Positions 15,648 to 24,135 of a DNA stretch of 35,641 nt are shown piece by piece; position 1 is the stretch's first letter; the number at the start of each line of letters is the position of its first letter. This DNA is from JADHLJ01 sp038118725. GTDB lineage: Bacteria; Pseudomonadota; Alphaproteobacteria; Thalassobaculales; Thalassobaculaceae. Position numbers and translations under genes: made by a program. Where the stretch lies: positions 1-35,641 of the forward strand of contig JAYOIK010000057.1 in NCBI GenBank assembly GCA_038118725.1, written 5' to 3'. The notes under the pieces were generated by a model. The model searched no databases. It saw only the letters and a program-made list of their open reading frames with translations, and was not told the DNA's origin.

Positions 15648-18491
15648 ATGAGCCTCGCGACCACCGACGAAAAACCCGCCAAGCCCGTGATCGACGGGCT
15701 TGCGCCGAATGATCGTAAGCTCAGGAACCGGAACGCGATCGCCGATCCGAGCCTGATCTCGGAAGCTATCGAGGCGGCATGGAACGCAACCGACGATCAT
15801 CTGGAGTTTCGAGCGGCGCTTTTGGAGTTGCTGCGCGGCACGCTCGAGGCGGGACGCGAGGTAATCAAGACCCGCTTCCTCGGGAAGAATGACGGCGCCG
15901 AGGCGGTTTTATCTCAAGCCTATCTGATGGACAGCATCATTCGCGCGATCCATGACGCGGTAACCACGAAACTCTACCACGCGCCGAACCCGACACAGGC
16001 CGAGCAGATTTCCGTCATCGCCGTCGGTGGCTATGGCCGTGGCGAGTTGGCGCCGTATTCCGATATCGATCTGTTGTTTCTGCTTCCCTACAAGCAAACC
16101 CCGCTTGTCGAGCAGGTGGTCGAGGGCATCCTCTATTTGCTGTGGGATTTGCGTCTGAAAGTCGGGCACTCAACCCGCTCGATCGACGAGTGCATGCGCC
16201 AGGCCAAGGCCGACATGACGATCCGGACGGCGATGTTGGAGACCCGCTTTATTTGCGGCGAGCAGAGCCTGATGACCGACATGAACAACCGGTTCCGAAA
16301 GGAGATCGTGACCGGCACCGCGCTTGAATTCGTCGAGGCCAAGCTCCAGGAATCCGACGATCGACACAAGAAGCTCGGTGATTCACGCTATGTGATCGAG
16401 CCGAACGTCAAGGAAGGCAAGGGCGGCCTGCGCGATCTGCATAAACTGTTCTGGATCGGCAAATACGTCTATCAGGTCGACGCGGTCAGCGCGTTGGTCG
16501 ACAAGGGCGTGCTCTCGCTCGCCGAGGCGCGGCGCTTCGCCAAGGCGCAAAAGCAGCTTTGGACCATCCGCTGTCATCTGCACTACCTGGCCGGTCGGGC
16601 CGAGGAACGCCTTACCGTGGATCTGCAACGCGAGATCGCGACGCTTTTGGGCTATACCGATCACGCGGGGAGCGCCGCCGTCGAGCGCTTCATGAAACAC
16701 TATTATCTCACGGCCAAGGATGTCGGGGATCTGACCCGCATCTTTTGCGCCGCGATCGAGGCGGAACATCAACGCCGCCCGCGCCTTCGTCTTTCCAGCC
16801 TTTGGAGCCGCGATCGACAGTTTGGCGACTTCAAGGTGGATGGTAACCGTCTGAACGTGGTCGACGACACGGTCTTCGAGAAGGACCCGGTCAACCTGAT
16901 CCGCATGTTTCATGTCGCCCAGGCCAACGACCTTGAGTTTCATCCGCATATCCTGCGGCTGGTGACCCAGAACCTGAAGCGGATCGACGCCGGGCTGCGC
17001 AACGATCCCGAGGCCAACCGTTTGTTTCTGGAGATCCTGACCTCGAAAAAGGGACCCGAGCGCACCTTGCGCCGCATGAACGAGGCACAGGTTTTCGGCC
17101 GCTTCGTTCCCGATTTCGGGCGCGTCGTCGCCCAGATGCAATACGACATGTACCATGTCTACACCGTGGACGAGCACACCATCATAATGCTCGGCATCCT
17201 ATTCCGGATCGAACAGGGAGAACTCTCGGAGATCGCGCCGGTTGCCTCGGACGTGGTCCATAAGGTGATTTCCCGGCGCGAGCTGTATGTCGCGGTCCTG
17301 CTGCACGACATCGCCAAGGGCCGGGGCGGCGACCATTCGATCCTCGGCGAGAAGGTCGCCCGGCGACTATGTCCTCGCTTCGGGATGAGCAAGGAAGAGA
17401 CCGAGACCGTCGCCTGGCTGGTGCGTTGGCATTTGCTCATGAGCTATGCCGCCTTCAAGCGCGACGTGAACGACCCCAAGACCATTGACGACTTCACCAA
17501 TATCGTTCAGTCCCCGGAACGCCTCAGGCTGTTGCTGGTCCTTACCGTCGCCGATATCCGGGCGGTCGGACCGAATGTCTGGAACGGCTGGAAAGCGGCG
17601 CTGCTGCGGGATCTGTTCTGGCGCGCGGAGGAAGTGCTGTCGGGGCAAACCCTTGAGGCGGGCCAGTCCGCCGCCGGTCGCGTGGCGGCGGTTCAGGAGG
17701 AGCTACGCGGCCAACTCGGTGACTGGGACGACAAGAGCTTCGCCGACCATCTAGCCCGAGGTTATCCATCCTATTGGCTGACCCACGACGTCGAGACCCT
17801 AAGCCGGCATGCGCGGATAATCCGCGCCGCGAGCGACGCCGACAAGGCCCTGACCGTGGAAACCCGGGTCGACAGCTTTCGCGAGGTGACCGAGGTGACG
17901 GTTTACACCGCCGACCATCCAGGCCTGTTTTCGCGTATCGCCGGCGCGATGGCCTCGGTGAGCGCCAATATCGTCGATGCCCGGATCACCACGATGAGCG
18001 ACGGCATGGCGATGGACACGTTTTGGATACAGGACGCGAAGCGCAAGGCCTTCGAGGGACCGGATGTTCAGACAAAGCTCGAAACCGCGATCGAACGGGC
18101 CTTGTCCGGCAAGCTGAAACTGATGCAAGCCATCGCCAAGCGGCCCACCGCGCTACCGAAACGCGCCAGCGGCATGACGGTGGCGCCCAGGGTTCTGATC
18201 GACAACAAGGCGAGCGCGACCCACACCGTTGTCGAGGTGAACGGTACCGATCGCCCGGGCCTATTACACCGCCTGACCCGCAAGCTCGCACAGCAGAATC
18301 TCCAGATCGCCGCCGCCAAGATCTCGACCTATGGCGAGAGCATCGTCGACGTTTTCTACGTCAAGGATCTGTTCGGCTTGAAAATCCAAAGCGATCGCAA
18401 ACTCAATTCCATTCGCGAAGCCGTGCTCGCGGAGCTGGAGCCCGACGCGAAGCCCGCGCGCAAGTCGACGCCGCGCGCCGCCGCCGAATAG
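15648..18491 (+). CDS. glnD: Bifunctional uridylyltransferase/uridylyl-removing enzyme GlnD
   Basis: GlnD senses glutamine and adds or removes UMP on PII proteins, controlling nitrogen assimilation. The 947-aa frame is full length. It shows the nucleotidyltransferase motif GGYGRGELAPYSDIDLLFL at about 125-143, the HD-domain HDIAKGRGGDHS at about 552, and two C-terminal ACT domains (starting near 749 and 858, the second with VEVNGTDRPGLLHRLTRKL), which bind glutamine. An AAAGGA ribosome site precedes the ATG. In alphaproteobacteria glnD often lies next to murJ, as here. Confidence 0.96.
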   Translation: MSLATTDEKPAKPVIDGLAPNDRKLRNRNAIADPSLISEAIEAAWNATDDHLEFRAALLELLRGTLEAGREVIKTRFLGKNDGAEAVLSQAYLMDSIIRAIHDAVTTKLYHAPNPTQAEQISVIAVGGYGRGELAPYSDIDLLFLLPYKQTPLVEQVVEGILYLLWDLRLKVGHSTRSIDECMRQAKADMTIRTAMLETRFICGEQSLMTDMNNRFRKEIVTGTALEFVEAKLQESDDRHKKLGDSRYVIEPNVKEGKGGLRDLHKLFWIGKYVYQVDAVSALVDKGVLSLAEARRFAKAQKQLWTIRCHLHYLAGRAEERLTVDLQREIATLLGYTDHAGSAAVERFMKHYYLTAKDVGDLTRIFCAAIEAEHQRRPRLRLSSLWSRDRQFGDFKVDGNRLNVVDDTVFEKDPVNLIRMFHVAQANDLEFHPHILRLVTQNLKRIDAGLRNDPEANRLFLEILTSKKGPERTLRRMNEAQVFGRFVPDFGRVVAQMQYDMYHVYTVDEHTIIMLGILFRIEQGELSEIAPVASDVVHKVISRRELYVAVLLHDIAKGRGGDHSILGEKVARRLCPRFGMSKEETETVAWLVRWHLLMSYAAFKRDVNDPKTIDDFTNIVQSPERLRLLLVLTVADIRAVGPNVWNGWKAALLRDLFWRAEEVLSGQTLEAGQSAAGRVAAVQEELRGQLGDWDDKSFADHLARGYPSYWLTHDVETLSRHARIIRAASDADKALTVETRVDSFREVTEVTVYTADHPGLFSRIAGAMASVSANIVDARITTMSDGMAMDTFWIQDAKRKAFEGPDVQTKLETAIERALSGKLKLMQAIAKRPTALPKRASGMTVAPRVLIDNKASATHTVVEVNGTDRPGLLHRLTRKLAQQNLQIAAAKISTYGESIVDVFYVKDLFGLKIQSDRKLNSIREAVLAELEPDAKPARKSTPRAAAE

Positions 18492-18528
18492 CCTTGAAAT
18501 AGCCTCCCCATCGCCGCTCGATCCACTC

Positions 18529-18563
18529 GATTCGAGGGTTTGCTTTCCGGGCTCCCTCGAATC
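18529..18563 (+). other. Strong hairpin between glnD and murJ
   Basis: GATTCGAGGG (18529-18538) pairs perfectly with CCCTCGAATC (18554-18563) around a 15-base loop. There is no U-tract after it, so it is not a clear intrinsic terminator. It ends 10 bases before the murJ start, where it could limit translation or mark an RNA-processing site. Confidence 0.5.
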
Positions 18564-18573
18564 ACCTAAACGG

Positions 18574-20136
18574 ATGGGTATGTCGATACTTCGCGCCGTC
18601 GCCACCGTCGGTGGCTTCACGATGATCAGCCGGGTCACCGGATTCGCGCGCGATGTGCTGATCGCGGCGATCCTCGGCGCCGGGCCGGTCGCCGACGCTT
18701 TCTTCGTCGCCTTCAAGCTGCCCAACTTCTTCCGCCGCTTGACCGCGGAAGGCTCCTTCACCGTCGCCTTCGTGCCGATGTTCGCCGGCATGCTGGAAGC
18801 CGACGGCAAGACCATCGCCATGCGTTTCGCCGAAGAAGCCTTCGCGCTGATGGCGGCCCTGTTGCTGGCGTTCTGTGTCGCGGTGATGCTGTTCATGCCC
18901 GAGGTCATGACGGTGCTCGCGCCAGGCTTCGTGGACACGCCGGAACGTTTCGACCTGGCCGTGGAACTCACCAGGGTGACCTTCGTATATCTGCCGCTTA
19001 TCTCGCTGGTGGCGCTACTCGGCGGGGTTTTGAACAGTGTCGGCAAATTCGCCGCGATGGCTTCGGCGCCGATCCTGCTGAACCTGATCCTGATCTCCTC
19101 GCTGGCGGTTTTCGCCGAGGCGCTCGACACGCCGGGACATGTCCTTGCCTGGGGCGTCGCGCTCGCGGGATTGGCGCAGTTTCTTTGGCTTCTGGAAGCC
19201 TGTCGCCGGTCCGGCGTTTTGCCGCGCTGGCGGCTACCGCGATGGACGCCGCGCATGTCCCAGCTATTCCGGCTGATGCTGCCGGCGATGCTCGGGGCGG
19301 CCGTGGTTCAGATCAACCTGTTGATCGACGTCATCCTGGCCTCGACCCTGCCCACCGGGTCAGTGTCGTTCCTTTACTATGCCGATCGCGTCAATCAGCT
19401 GCCGCTTGGCGTAGTCGGGGTCGCCATCGGCACCGCGCTTCTGCCGAGCCTCTCCCGCCAGATCCGCGCCGGCAAGGACGTCGAGGCCCAGAACGGCCAA
19501 AACCGCGGCCTTGAGCTCGCCATGCTGCTGACGCTTCCGGCCGCCGCGGGGCTGATGGTCCTGGCCGGGCCGATTGTCGAGGTTTTGTTCGAACGCGGAG
19601 CTTTCGAGGCAGAAGCGGCGAACCAGACCGCGCTGGCGCTCGCCGCCTACGCCGCGGGACTTCCGGCCTTTGTCTTGATCAAGGTTTTTCAGCCCGGCTT
19701 TTTCGCGCGGCAGGACACCAAGACCCCGGTGAAGATCGCCGCCGTCGCGGTCGTCGTGAATCTGATCCTGAACCTCATCCTGATGCAATATTACGCGCAT
19801 GTGGGATTGGCGATGGCGACGGCGATCTCCGCCTGGATGAACACCGCCGCGCTTGCGCTTCTGCTCAACCGGCGCGGCTATTACAGCGTTGATGACAGGG
19901 CGCTTTCACGCATCGCCCGAACCTTCGGCGCCGTAGTCGTCATGACGCTCGGGCTGATCGGAGGATTGGAGATGACGCGGGACTGGTTGAACGGGCCGGC
20001 GATCCAGATCACCCTGGCTCTGGCGCTCCTGGTCATCGGCGGCGTGTCGGTCTTCACGATCGCCGCTTTTCTATTCGGCGCGGTCCGGCTCGAGGAAATT
20101 CGTGACGCGTTGCGGCGTCGGGCACGGGGTCGCTAG
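18574..20136 (+). CDS. murJ: Lipid II flippase MurJ
   Basis: MurJ moves lipid II across the inner membrane for peptidoglycan synthesis. The 520-aa product is a polytopic membrane protein of the family's usual size with about 13-14 hydrophobic segments. The N-terminus reads SILRAVATVGGFTMISRVTGFARDVLIAA followed by GAGPVADAFFVAFKLPNFFRRL, the family signature; the cavity-lining Arg/Asp-type charged residues in early helices are present. The ATG at 18580 (MSILRA) is an equally good start, since neither has a clear ribosome site. It follows glnD after an 82-base spacer that carries a strong hairpin. Confidence 0.95.
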   Translation: MGMSILRAVATVGGFTMISRVTGFARDVLIAAILGAGPVADAFFVAFKLPNFFRRLTAEGSFTVAFVPMFAGMLEADGKTIAMRFAEEAFALMAALLLAFCVAVMLFMPEVMTVLAPGFVDTPERFDLAVELTRVTFVYLPLISLVALLGGVLNSVGKFAAMASAPILLNLILISSLAVFAEALDTPGHVLAWGVALAGLAQFLWLLEACRRSGVLPRWRLPRWTPRMSQLFRLMLPAMLGAAVVQINLLIDVILASTLPTGSVSFLYYADRVNQLPLGVVGVAIGTALLPSLSRQIRAGKDVEAQNGQNRGLELAMLLTLPAAAGLMVLAGPIVEVLFERGAFEAEAANQTALALAAYAAGLPAFVLIKVFQPGFFARQDTKTPVKIAAVAVVVNLILNLILMQYYAHVGLAMATAISAWMNTAALALLLNRRGYYSVDDRALSRIARTFGAVVVMTLGLIGGLEMTRDWLNGPAIQITLALALLVIGGVSVFTIAAFLFGAVRLEEIRDALRRRARGR

Positions 20137-20151
20137 ACCGCGCGTAGCCTC

Positions 20152-20180
20152 TTGACCGGGCGTCGCGCCACCGCGATAAG
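20152..20180 (+). promoter_or_regulatory. Probable sigma70-type promoter of trpS
   Basis: TTGACC (20152-20157) and GATAAG (20175-20180) are separated by 17 bases and lie 35 bases before the trpS ATG. Matches are 5 of 6 and 4 of 6 to consensus, so this is the better of the promoters proposed here. Confidence 0.5.
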
Positions 20181-20215
20181 ACCCGCCAATCGTCACCGCA
20201 TCGAGGATCGCTCCC

Positions 20216-21214
20216 ATGAACCGGATCTTCTCGGGCATTCAGCCCTCGGGAAACCTACAGCTCGGCAACTATCTCGGCGCGATTCGAAACTGGGCGAGGA
20301 TGCAGAAAGACTATGAGTGCATCTTTTGCGTCGTCGACCTGCACGCGATCACCCTGCCCCAGGACCCGGAGGCGATGCGCCGGGCGACCCGCGAGGTGGC
20401 GTCCGGCATGATCGCCGGCGGCGTCGACCCCGACCACTGCATCATCTTCAACCAGAGCCAGGTGCCGGAACACGCGGAACTGGCCTGGATCTTCAGTTGC
20501 GTCGCCCGGCTCGGCTGGCTCAACCGGATGACCCAGTTCAAGGACAAGGTCGGCAAGGATCGCGACGGCGCTTTCGTCGGCCTCTATACCTATCCGGTTC
20601 TCCAGGCCGCCGACATCCTCGCCTACAAGGCCACCGACGTTCCGGTCGGCGAGGATCAGAAACAGCATATCGAGCTGTCCCGGGATATCGCCCAAGCCTT
20701 CAATTCGATGTACGGCGTTGACTTCTTTCCGCTACCCGAGCCGCGAATCCAGGCCGAGGCCGCGCGGATCATGAGCCTGCGCGACGGCTCGAAAAAGATG
20801 AGCAAATCGGACCCGTCCGACAACTCCCGCATCAACATGACGGACGGGCCCGACGATATCGCCCAGAAGATCCGCCGCGCCAAGACCGACCCGCACCCCT
20901 TGCCGGACTCCGTGGAGGGGCTGGAGGGACGACCCGAGGCCACCAATCTGGTCACGATCTACGCCGCCTTGTCGGATCGGACCGTGGAAAGCGTGGTCGC
21001 GGAATTCGCCGGCAAGGGCTTCGGTGACTTCAAGAAGTCGATGTCCGATCTCGCCGTGGCAACGCTCGGGCCGATCGGCGACGAGATGCAGCGCCTGATG
21101 GCGGCGCCGGACGAGGTCGACACCATCCTGCGGCGCGGCGCCGAAAAAGCCCGCGATATCGCCCAGCCGATCGTGCGCGAGGCCCAGGAGATCGTGGGCT
21201 TCCTGAGGCCCTGA
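20216..21214 (+). CDS. trpS: Tryptophan-tRNA ligase
   Basis: TrpS is a class I aminoacyl-tRNA synthetase that charges tRNA-Trp. The 332-aa product has the normal bacterial length. The HIGH-equivalent motif lies in SGNLQLGNYLGA (11-22), and the signature lysine motif KMSKSDPS is near residue 196. It also has the WLNRMTQFKDK segment of the active site region. It begins 79 bases after murJ with a promoter-like sequence in between and is followed 5 bases later by the glycosyltransferase gene, so these are probably co-transcribed. Confidence 0.96.
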   Translation: MNRIFSGIQPSGNLQLGNYLGAIRNWARMQKDYECIFCVVDLHAITLPQDPEAMRRATREVASGMIAGGVDPDHCIIFNQSQVPEHAELAWIFSCVARLGWLNRMTQFKDKVGKDRDGAFVGLYTYPVLQAADILAYKATDVPVGEDQKQHIELSRDIAQAFNSMYGVDFFPLPEPRIQAEAARIMSLRDGSKKMSKSDPSDNSRINMTDGPDDIAQKIRRAKTDPHPLPDSVEGLEGRPEATNLVTIYAALSDRTVESVVAEFAGKGFGDFKKSMSDLAVATLGPIGDEMQRLMAAPDEVDTILRRGAEKARDIAQPIVREAQEIVGFLRP

Positions 21215-21218
21215 GCCG

Positions 21219-22355
21219 GTGGCCGACCGCCTTGCCTATCTGGTCACCGAGGATTGGTACTTTCGCCAGCATTTCCTGGGGCTCGCCAAGGCGGCGCGCG
21301 ACGTAGGCTACGATGTCCACGTGCTTTGTCGTACCGGCGAGCGGGGGCCCGAGGCCGCCGCGGCGATCCGCGCCGCGAGGCTGTCATTGCATGAAATCGA
21401 TTTCGCGAGGACAGGGTTAAATCCGTTCCAGGATCTGGCCACTCGCCGCCGGATCACTTCCACGTATCGGGAACTCAAGCCGGATATCGCGCATCACATC
21501 GCGCTCAAACCGATCATTCACGGTCAAGCCGCGGCACGCGCCGCGGGCATTGCTGGACGGGTCAACTTTCTTCCGGGGTTTGGTCATGTCTTCACCTCAA
21601 CCGGGATAAAAGCTCGGCTGCTGCGGCCCTTGGTTTCCCAGGCACTGGCGCGCGCCTTGGCGGGTGAGCGGCGAGGTGTCATGGCGATGAACCAAGACGA
21701 TCGTCGCGATCTCGCCGCCCTGGCGCGGGCCGACCCGGACGAGATCACCGTCCTGCCCGGGACCGGCGTCGACCTGGACCGGTTCCCGCCGGTCCCGGAA
21801 CCCGATGGGCAACCGGTCGTCACTTATGTCGGACGCTTCCTAAAGGACAAGGGGTTGGAAGACCTGGTCGCCGCCGGACATCTACTGAATCGTCGAGGCG
21901 TGCCGATAACAATCCGGCTGGTCGGCGCGCCGGACCCGAGCAATCCGGCGAGTATCGGCGCCCGGGAAATGCGGGCTTGGGAAGGTGAGAGCTTCATCGA
22001 TATCCGCCCCTGGACCCAAGACGTGGCGTCGGTGTGGCGCGACTCGCATATCGCGGTGCTTCCTTCTTATCGGGAGGGGTTCGGCATGAGCCTCGCCGAG
22101 GCCGCCGCCTGCGGGCGCGCCCTGATCGCCACGGATGTGCAAGGTTGCCGAGAGGTGGTTCTGGACCGTCATTCCGGCATCCTGATCCCACCACGCGACC
22201 CGGTGGCGCTGGCCGGCGCCATCGAGACCCTGGCGTATGAGCATGACCTGCGCCACCGTTTCGCCGCCGCCGCGCGGCGGGACGCCTTGGAGAGATTGTC
22301 CATCGATCGTATCAACCGAACCGTTCTTGATCTTTATGAAACCATGCGGGTCTAG
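21219..22355 (+). CDS. GT4-family glycosyltransferase
   Basis: The 378-aa protein is a GT-B glycosyltransferase of the GT4 type, using a nucleotide sugar. The C-terminal donor domain has YVGRFLKDKGLEDLV near 206 and the EGFGMSLAEA motif near 286-294, with the two Glu residues of the family's EX7E pattern. It has no membrane anchor. It starts with GTG, 5 bases after the trpS stop. Acceptor and sugar cannot be told; an envelope polysaccharide is likely because peptidoglycan- and polysaccharide-related genes lie nearby, but no other pathway genes are adjacent. Confidence 0.87.
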   Translation: MADRLAYLVTEDWYFRQHFLGLAKAARDVGYDVHVLCRTGERGPEAAAAIRAARLSLHEIDFARTGLNPFQDLATRRRITSTYRELKPDIAHHIALKPIIHGQAAARAAGIAGRVNFLPGFGHVFTSTGIKARLLRPLVSQALARALAGERRGVMAMNQDDRRDLAALARADPDEITVLPGTGVDLDRFPPVPEPDGQPVVTYVGRFLKDKGLEDLVAAGHLLNRRGVPITIRLVGAPDPSNPASIGAREMRAWEGESFIDIRPWTQDVASVWRDSHIAVLPSYREGFGMSLAEAAACGRALIATDVQGCREVVLDRHSGILIPPRDPVALAGAIETLAYEHDLRHRFAAAARRDALERLSIDRINRTVLDLYETMRV

Positions 22356-22464
22356 ACGTCGTCCCGCCAGTCGGCTCTCGCCTCCCCTTGAACAAGATCC
22401 GGTTTACTGCCACATATGCGGCGATCATCCAATTGGGGCCGACGCCCCGGCCAAGGAGCATGAC

Positions 22465-23028
22465 ATGTTCATCCAGACCGAGGACACCCCCAATCCGGCA
22501 ACCATGAAGTTCCTTCCGGGACGCGAGGTTCTTCCCGACGGTAGCGTCGACTATCGTAGCGAGGAAGAGGCCGGCAAGTCACCGCTCGCCCAAGCCCTGT
22601 TCAATGTCGACGGCGTCGTCGGCGTGTTCCTGGCCGACGACTTCATCACGGTGGCCAAGCGAGACGACAAGGATTGGCACCTGATGAAGCCGGGCATCCT
22701 CGGCGTGATCATGGAACATTTCACCGCCGGGCGCCCCGTGATCCTGACCGACGCGCCGGATGGCGCCGGCGACGGGATCGACGAGGACGATGACGAGGTG
22801 GTCTCGCAGATTAAGGAACTGCTCTACACCCGCGTGCGTCCGGCCGTCGCCCAAGACGGCGGCGACATCGTCTTCGAGGGTTTCGACGACGGCGTGGTGA
22901 CCCTGCAGATGCGCGGCGCCTGCGCGGGTTGCCCGAGTTCCACGGCAACCCTAAAAATGGGCATCGAAAACATGCTCCGTCATTACATTCCCGAAGTTCG
23001 CGAGGTTCGCGCCTCCGGAATGTTCTAA
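22465..23028 (+). CDS. NfuA-type Fe-S cluster carrier (Nfu)
   Basis: The 187-aa protein has the two-domain Nfu form: an N-terminal Nfu_N domain starting FIQTEDTPNPATMKFLPGR and a C-terminal NifU-like domain with the cluster-binding CAGC (Cys153 and Cys156). An acidic linker (about 103-112) joins them. It carries 4Fe-4S clusters to target enzymes. A strong AAGGAG ribosome site lies about 7 bases before the ATG at 22465, which fixes the start. It stands apart from the upstream glycosyltransferase by 109 bases and probably has its own promoter. Confidence 0.95.
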   Translation: MFIQTEDTPNPATMKFLPGREVLPDGSVDYRSEEEAGKSPLAQALFNVDGVVGVFLADDFITVAKRDDKDWHLMKPGILGVIMEHFTAGRPVILTDAPDGAGDGIDEDDDEVVSQIKELLYTRVRPAVAQDGGDIVFEGFDDGVVTLQMRGACAGCPSSTATLKMGIENMLRHYIPEVREVRASGMF

Positions 23029-23075
23029 AACTTCCAAAGAGCGGGCATTCCGGCGAGGATCACGCACGAGGGACC

Positions 23076-24116
23076 ATGGGCAAAACGTCAAAGCGGGCGG
23101 AGCCCATCGGACGCGTGGAGCGAGGCCTGCTTGGCTTTTTGGCCGCCCTGTTCCTGGCAACATTGCTGAGCGCTGTTTTGTTGCCGAGGGAGGCATTCCG
23201 CTTCATTCCCGAAAGGCCACCCGCGGGCCAGAGCGTCGACCCCGAGATCGCCTTCGGCCCGACCTTGAAAATGTCGGTCGCGAGGGTAAAGGACACCGCT
23301 ACATTGCGTCGGCTGCTCCGGGAAGCGGATTACGATCCCACCGCGATCCGTGTTGGTCAGGCCCCGGTTCCCGCGCTTTTCCTTGCCTCTCTTCCCGAGG
23401 ATCTGGCGAAGGTCAAATCGGTTCGGGATCGCAAGGATCTGTTCATCGGCATCGTTCTGCCGCTCATTCTGAACACCAACTCCGTCGTCTTGGAGCGTCG
23501 CGCCCGGCTGGCGCGCCTGATGAGCGAAAAATTCGACGCTCTGACCGATTCGGACCGGCAATGGCTACTGCGTCTCGCGCGGCTCTACCGCGTGATTGGA
23601 CCCGACGTCACAATCGGCGATCTCGACGCCAAGGGGTTGGGCCGATTGTTCCGTCGGGTCGACGCCGTGCCGGTATCCATGGCGCTCGCGCAATCGGCGG
23701 CCGAGAGCGGGTGGGGCCGATCGCGTTTCGCCAAGCGCGGCAACGCCCTATTCGGACAATGGACTTGGAACGAGGATGCCGGTCTGGTACCCGGCGACCG
23801 CGAGGAAGGGCGCACCCATGCGGTCCGCGCCTTCAGCCGTCTCGGGAACTCCGTGCGCGCCTATGTGCATAATTTGAATATCAGTCAGCACTATCGCGCC
23901 TATCGTTCCGCCCGCGAGCGTCTGCGGAATAACGGGTCTCCCGACGGTACCTGGGGCCATGAATTGATCGGTTACCTCGACAAGTATTCCGAGGAAGGTA
24001 CGGACTATATCGAGAAGATCCGCTCCATCATCCGTGTCAACCAGTTCGGAGACTTCGAAACCGCCCATATCGGCGCCGATATAGTCCCCGAGGAATCAGC
24101 CGGATCGGGAAGCTAG
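23076..24116 (+). CDS. Bax-like glucosaminidase-domain protein, membrane anchored
   Basis: The 346-aa protein has a single N-terminal membrane helix (about 17-36), placing the rest in the periplasm. The C-terminal half is a glucosaminidase/Bax-type domain: VPVSMALAQSAAESGWGRSRFAKRGN with likely catalytic Glu210, then LFGQWTW and a closing helix YLDKYSEEGTDYIEKIRSII. Such enzymes cleave peptidoglycan glycan strands. The start at 23076 has a GAGGGA ribosome site and begins the anchor; the upstream frame extension is inside nfuA. It lies 47 bases after nfuA and converges on the deacetylase gene with 19 bases between. Confidence 0.85.
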   Translation: MGKTSKRAEPIGRVERGLLGFLAALFLATLLSAVLLPREAFRFIPERPPAGQSVDPEIAFGPTLKMSVARVKDTATLRRLLREADYDPTAIRVGQAPVPALFLASLPEDLAKVKSVRDRKDLFIGIVLPLILNTNSVVLERRARLARLMSEKFDALTDSDRQWLLRLARLYRVIGPDVTIGDLDAKGLGRLFRRVDAVPVSMALAQSAAESGWGRSRFAKRGNALFGQWTWNEDAGLVPGDREEGRTHAVRAFSRLGNSVRAYVHNLNISQHYRAYRSARERLRNNGSPDGTWGHELIGYLDKYSEEGTDYIEKIRSIIRVNQFGDFETAHIGADIVPEESAGSGS

Positions 24117-24135
24117 GGTTACGGAAACCGAGGCC

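Noticed and set aside
17774..18502. 242-codon frame inside glnD
   Set aside because: Alternate frame of the GlnD ACT-domain region, Arg/Asp-rich, no family pattern.
22237..22464. 5' extension of the nfu frame
   Set aside because: It overlaps the glycosyltransferase gene; the ATG at 22465 has AAGGAG and starts the family N-terminus.
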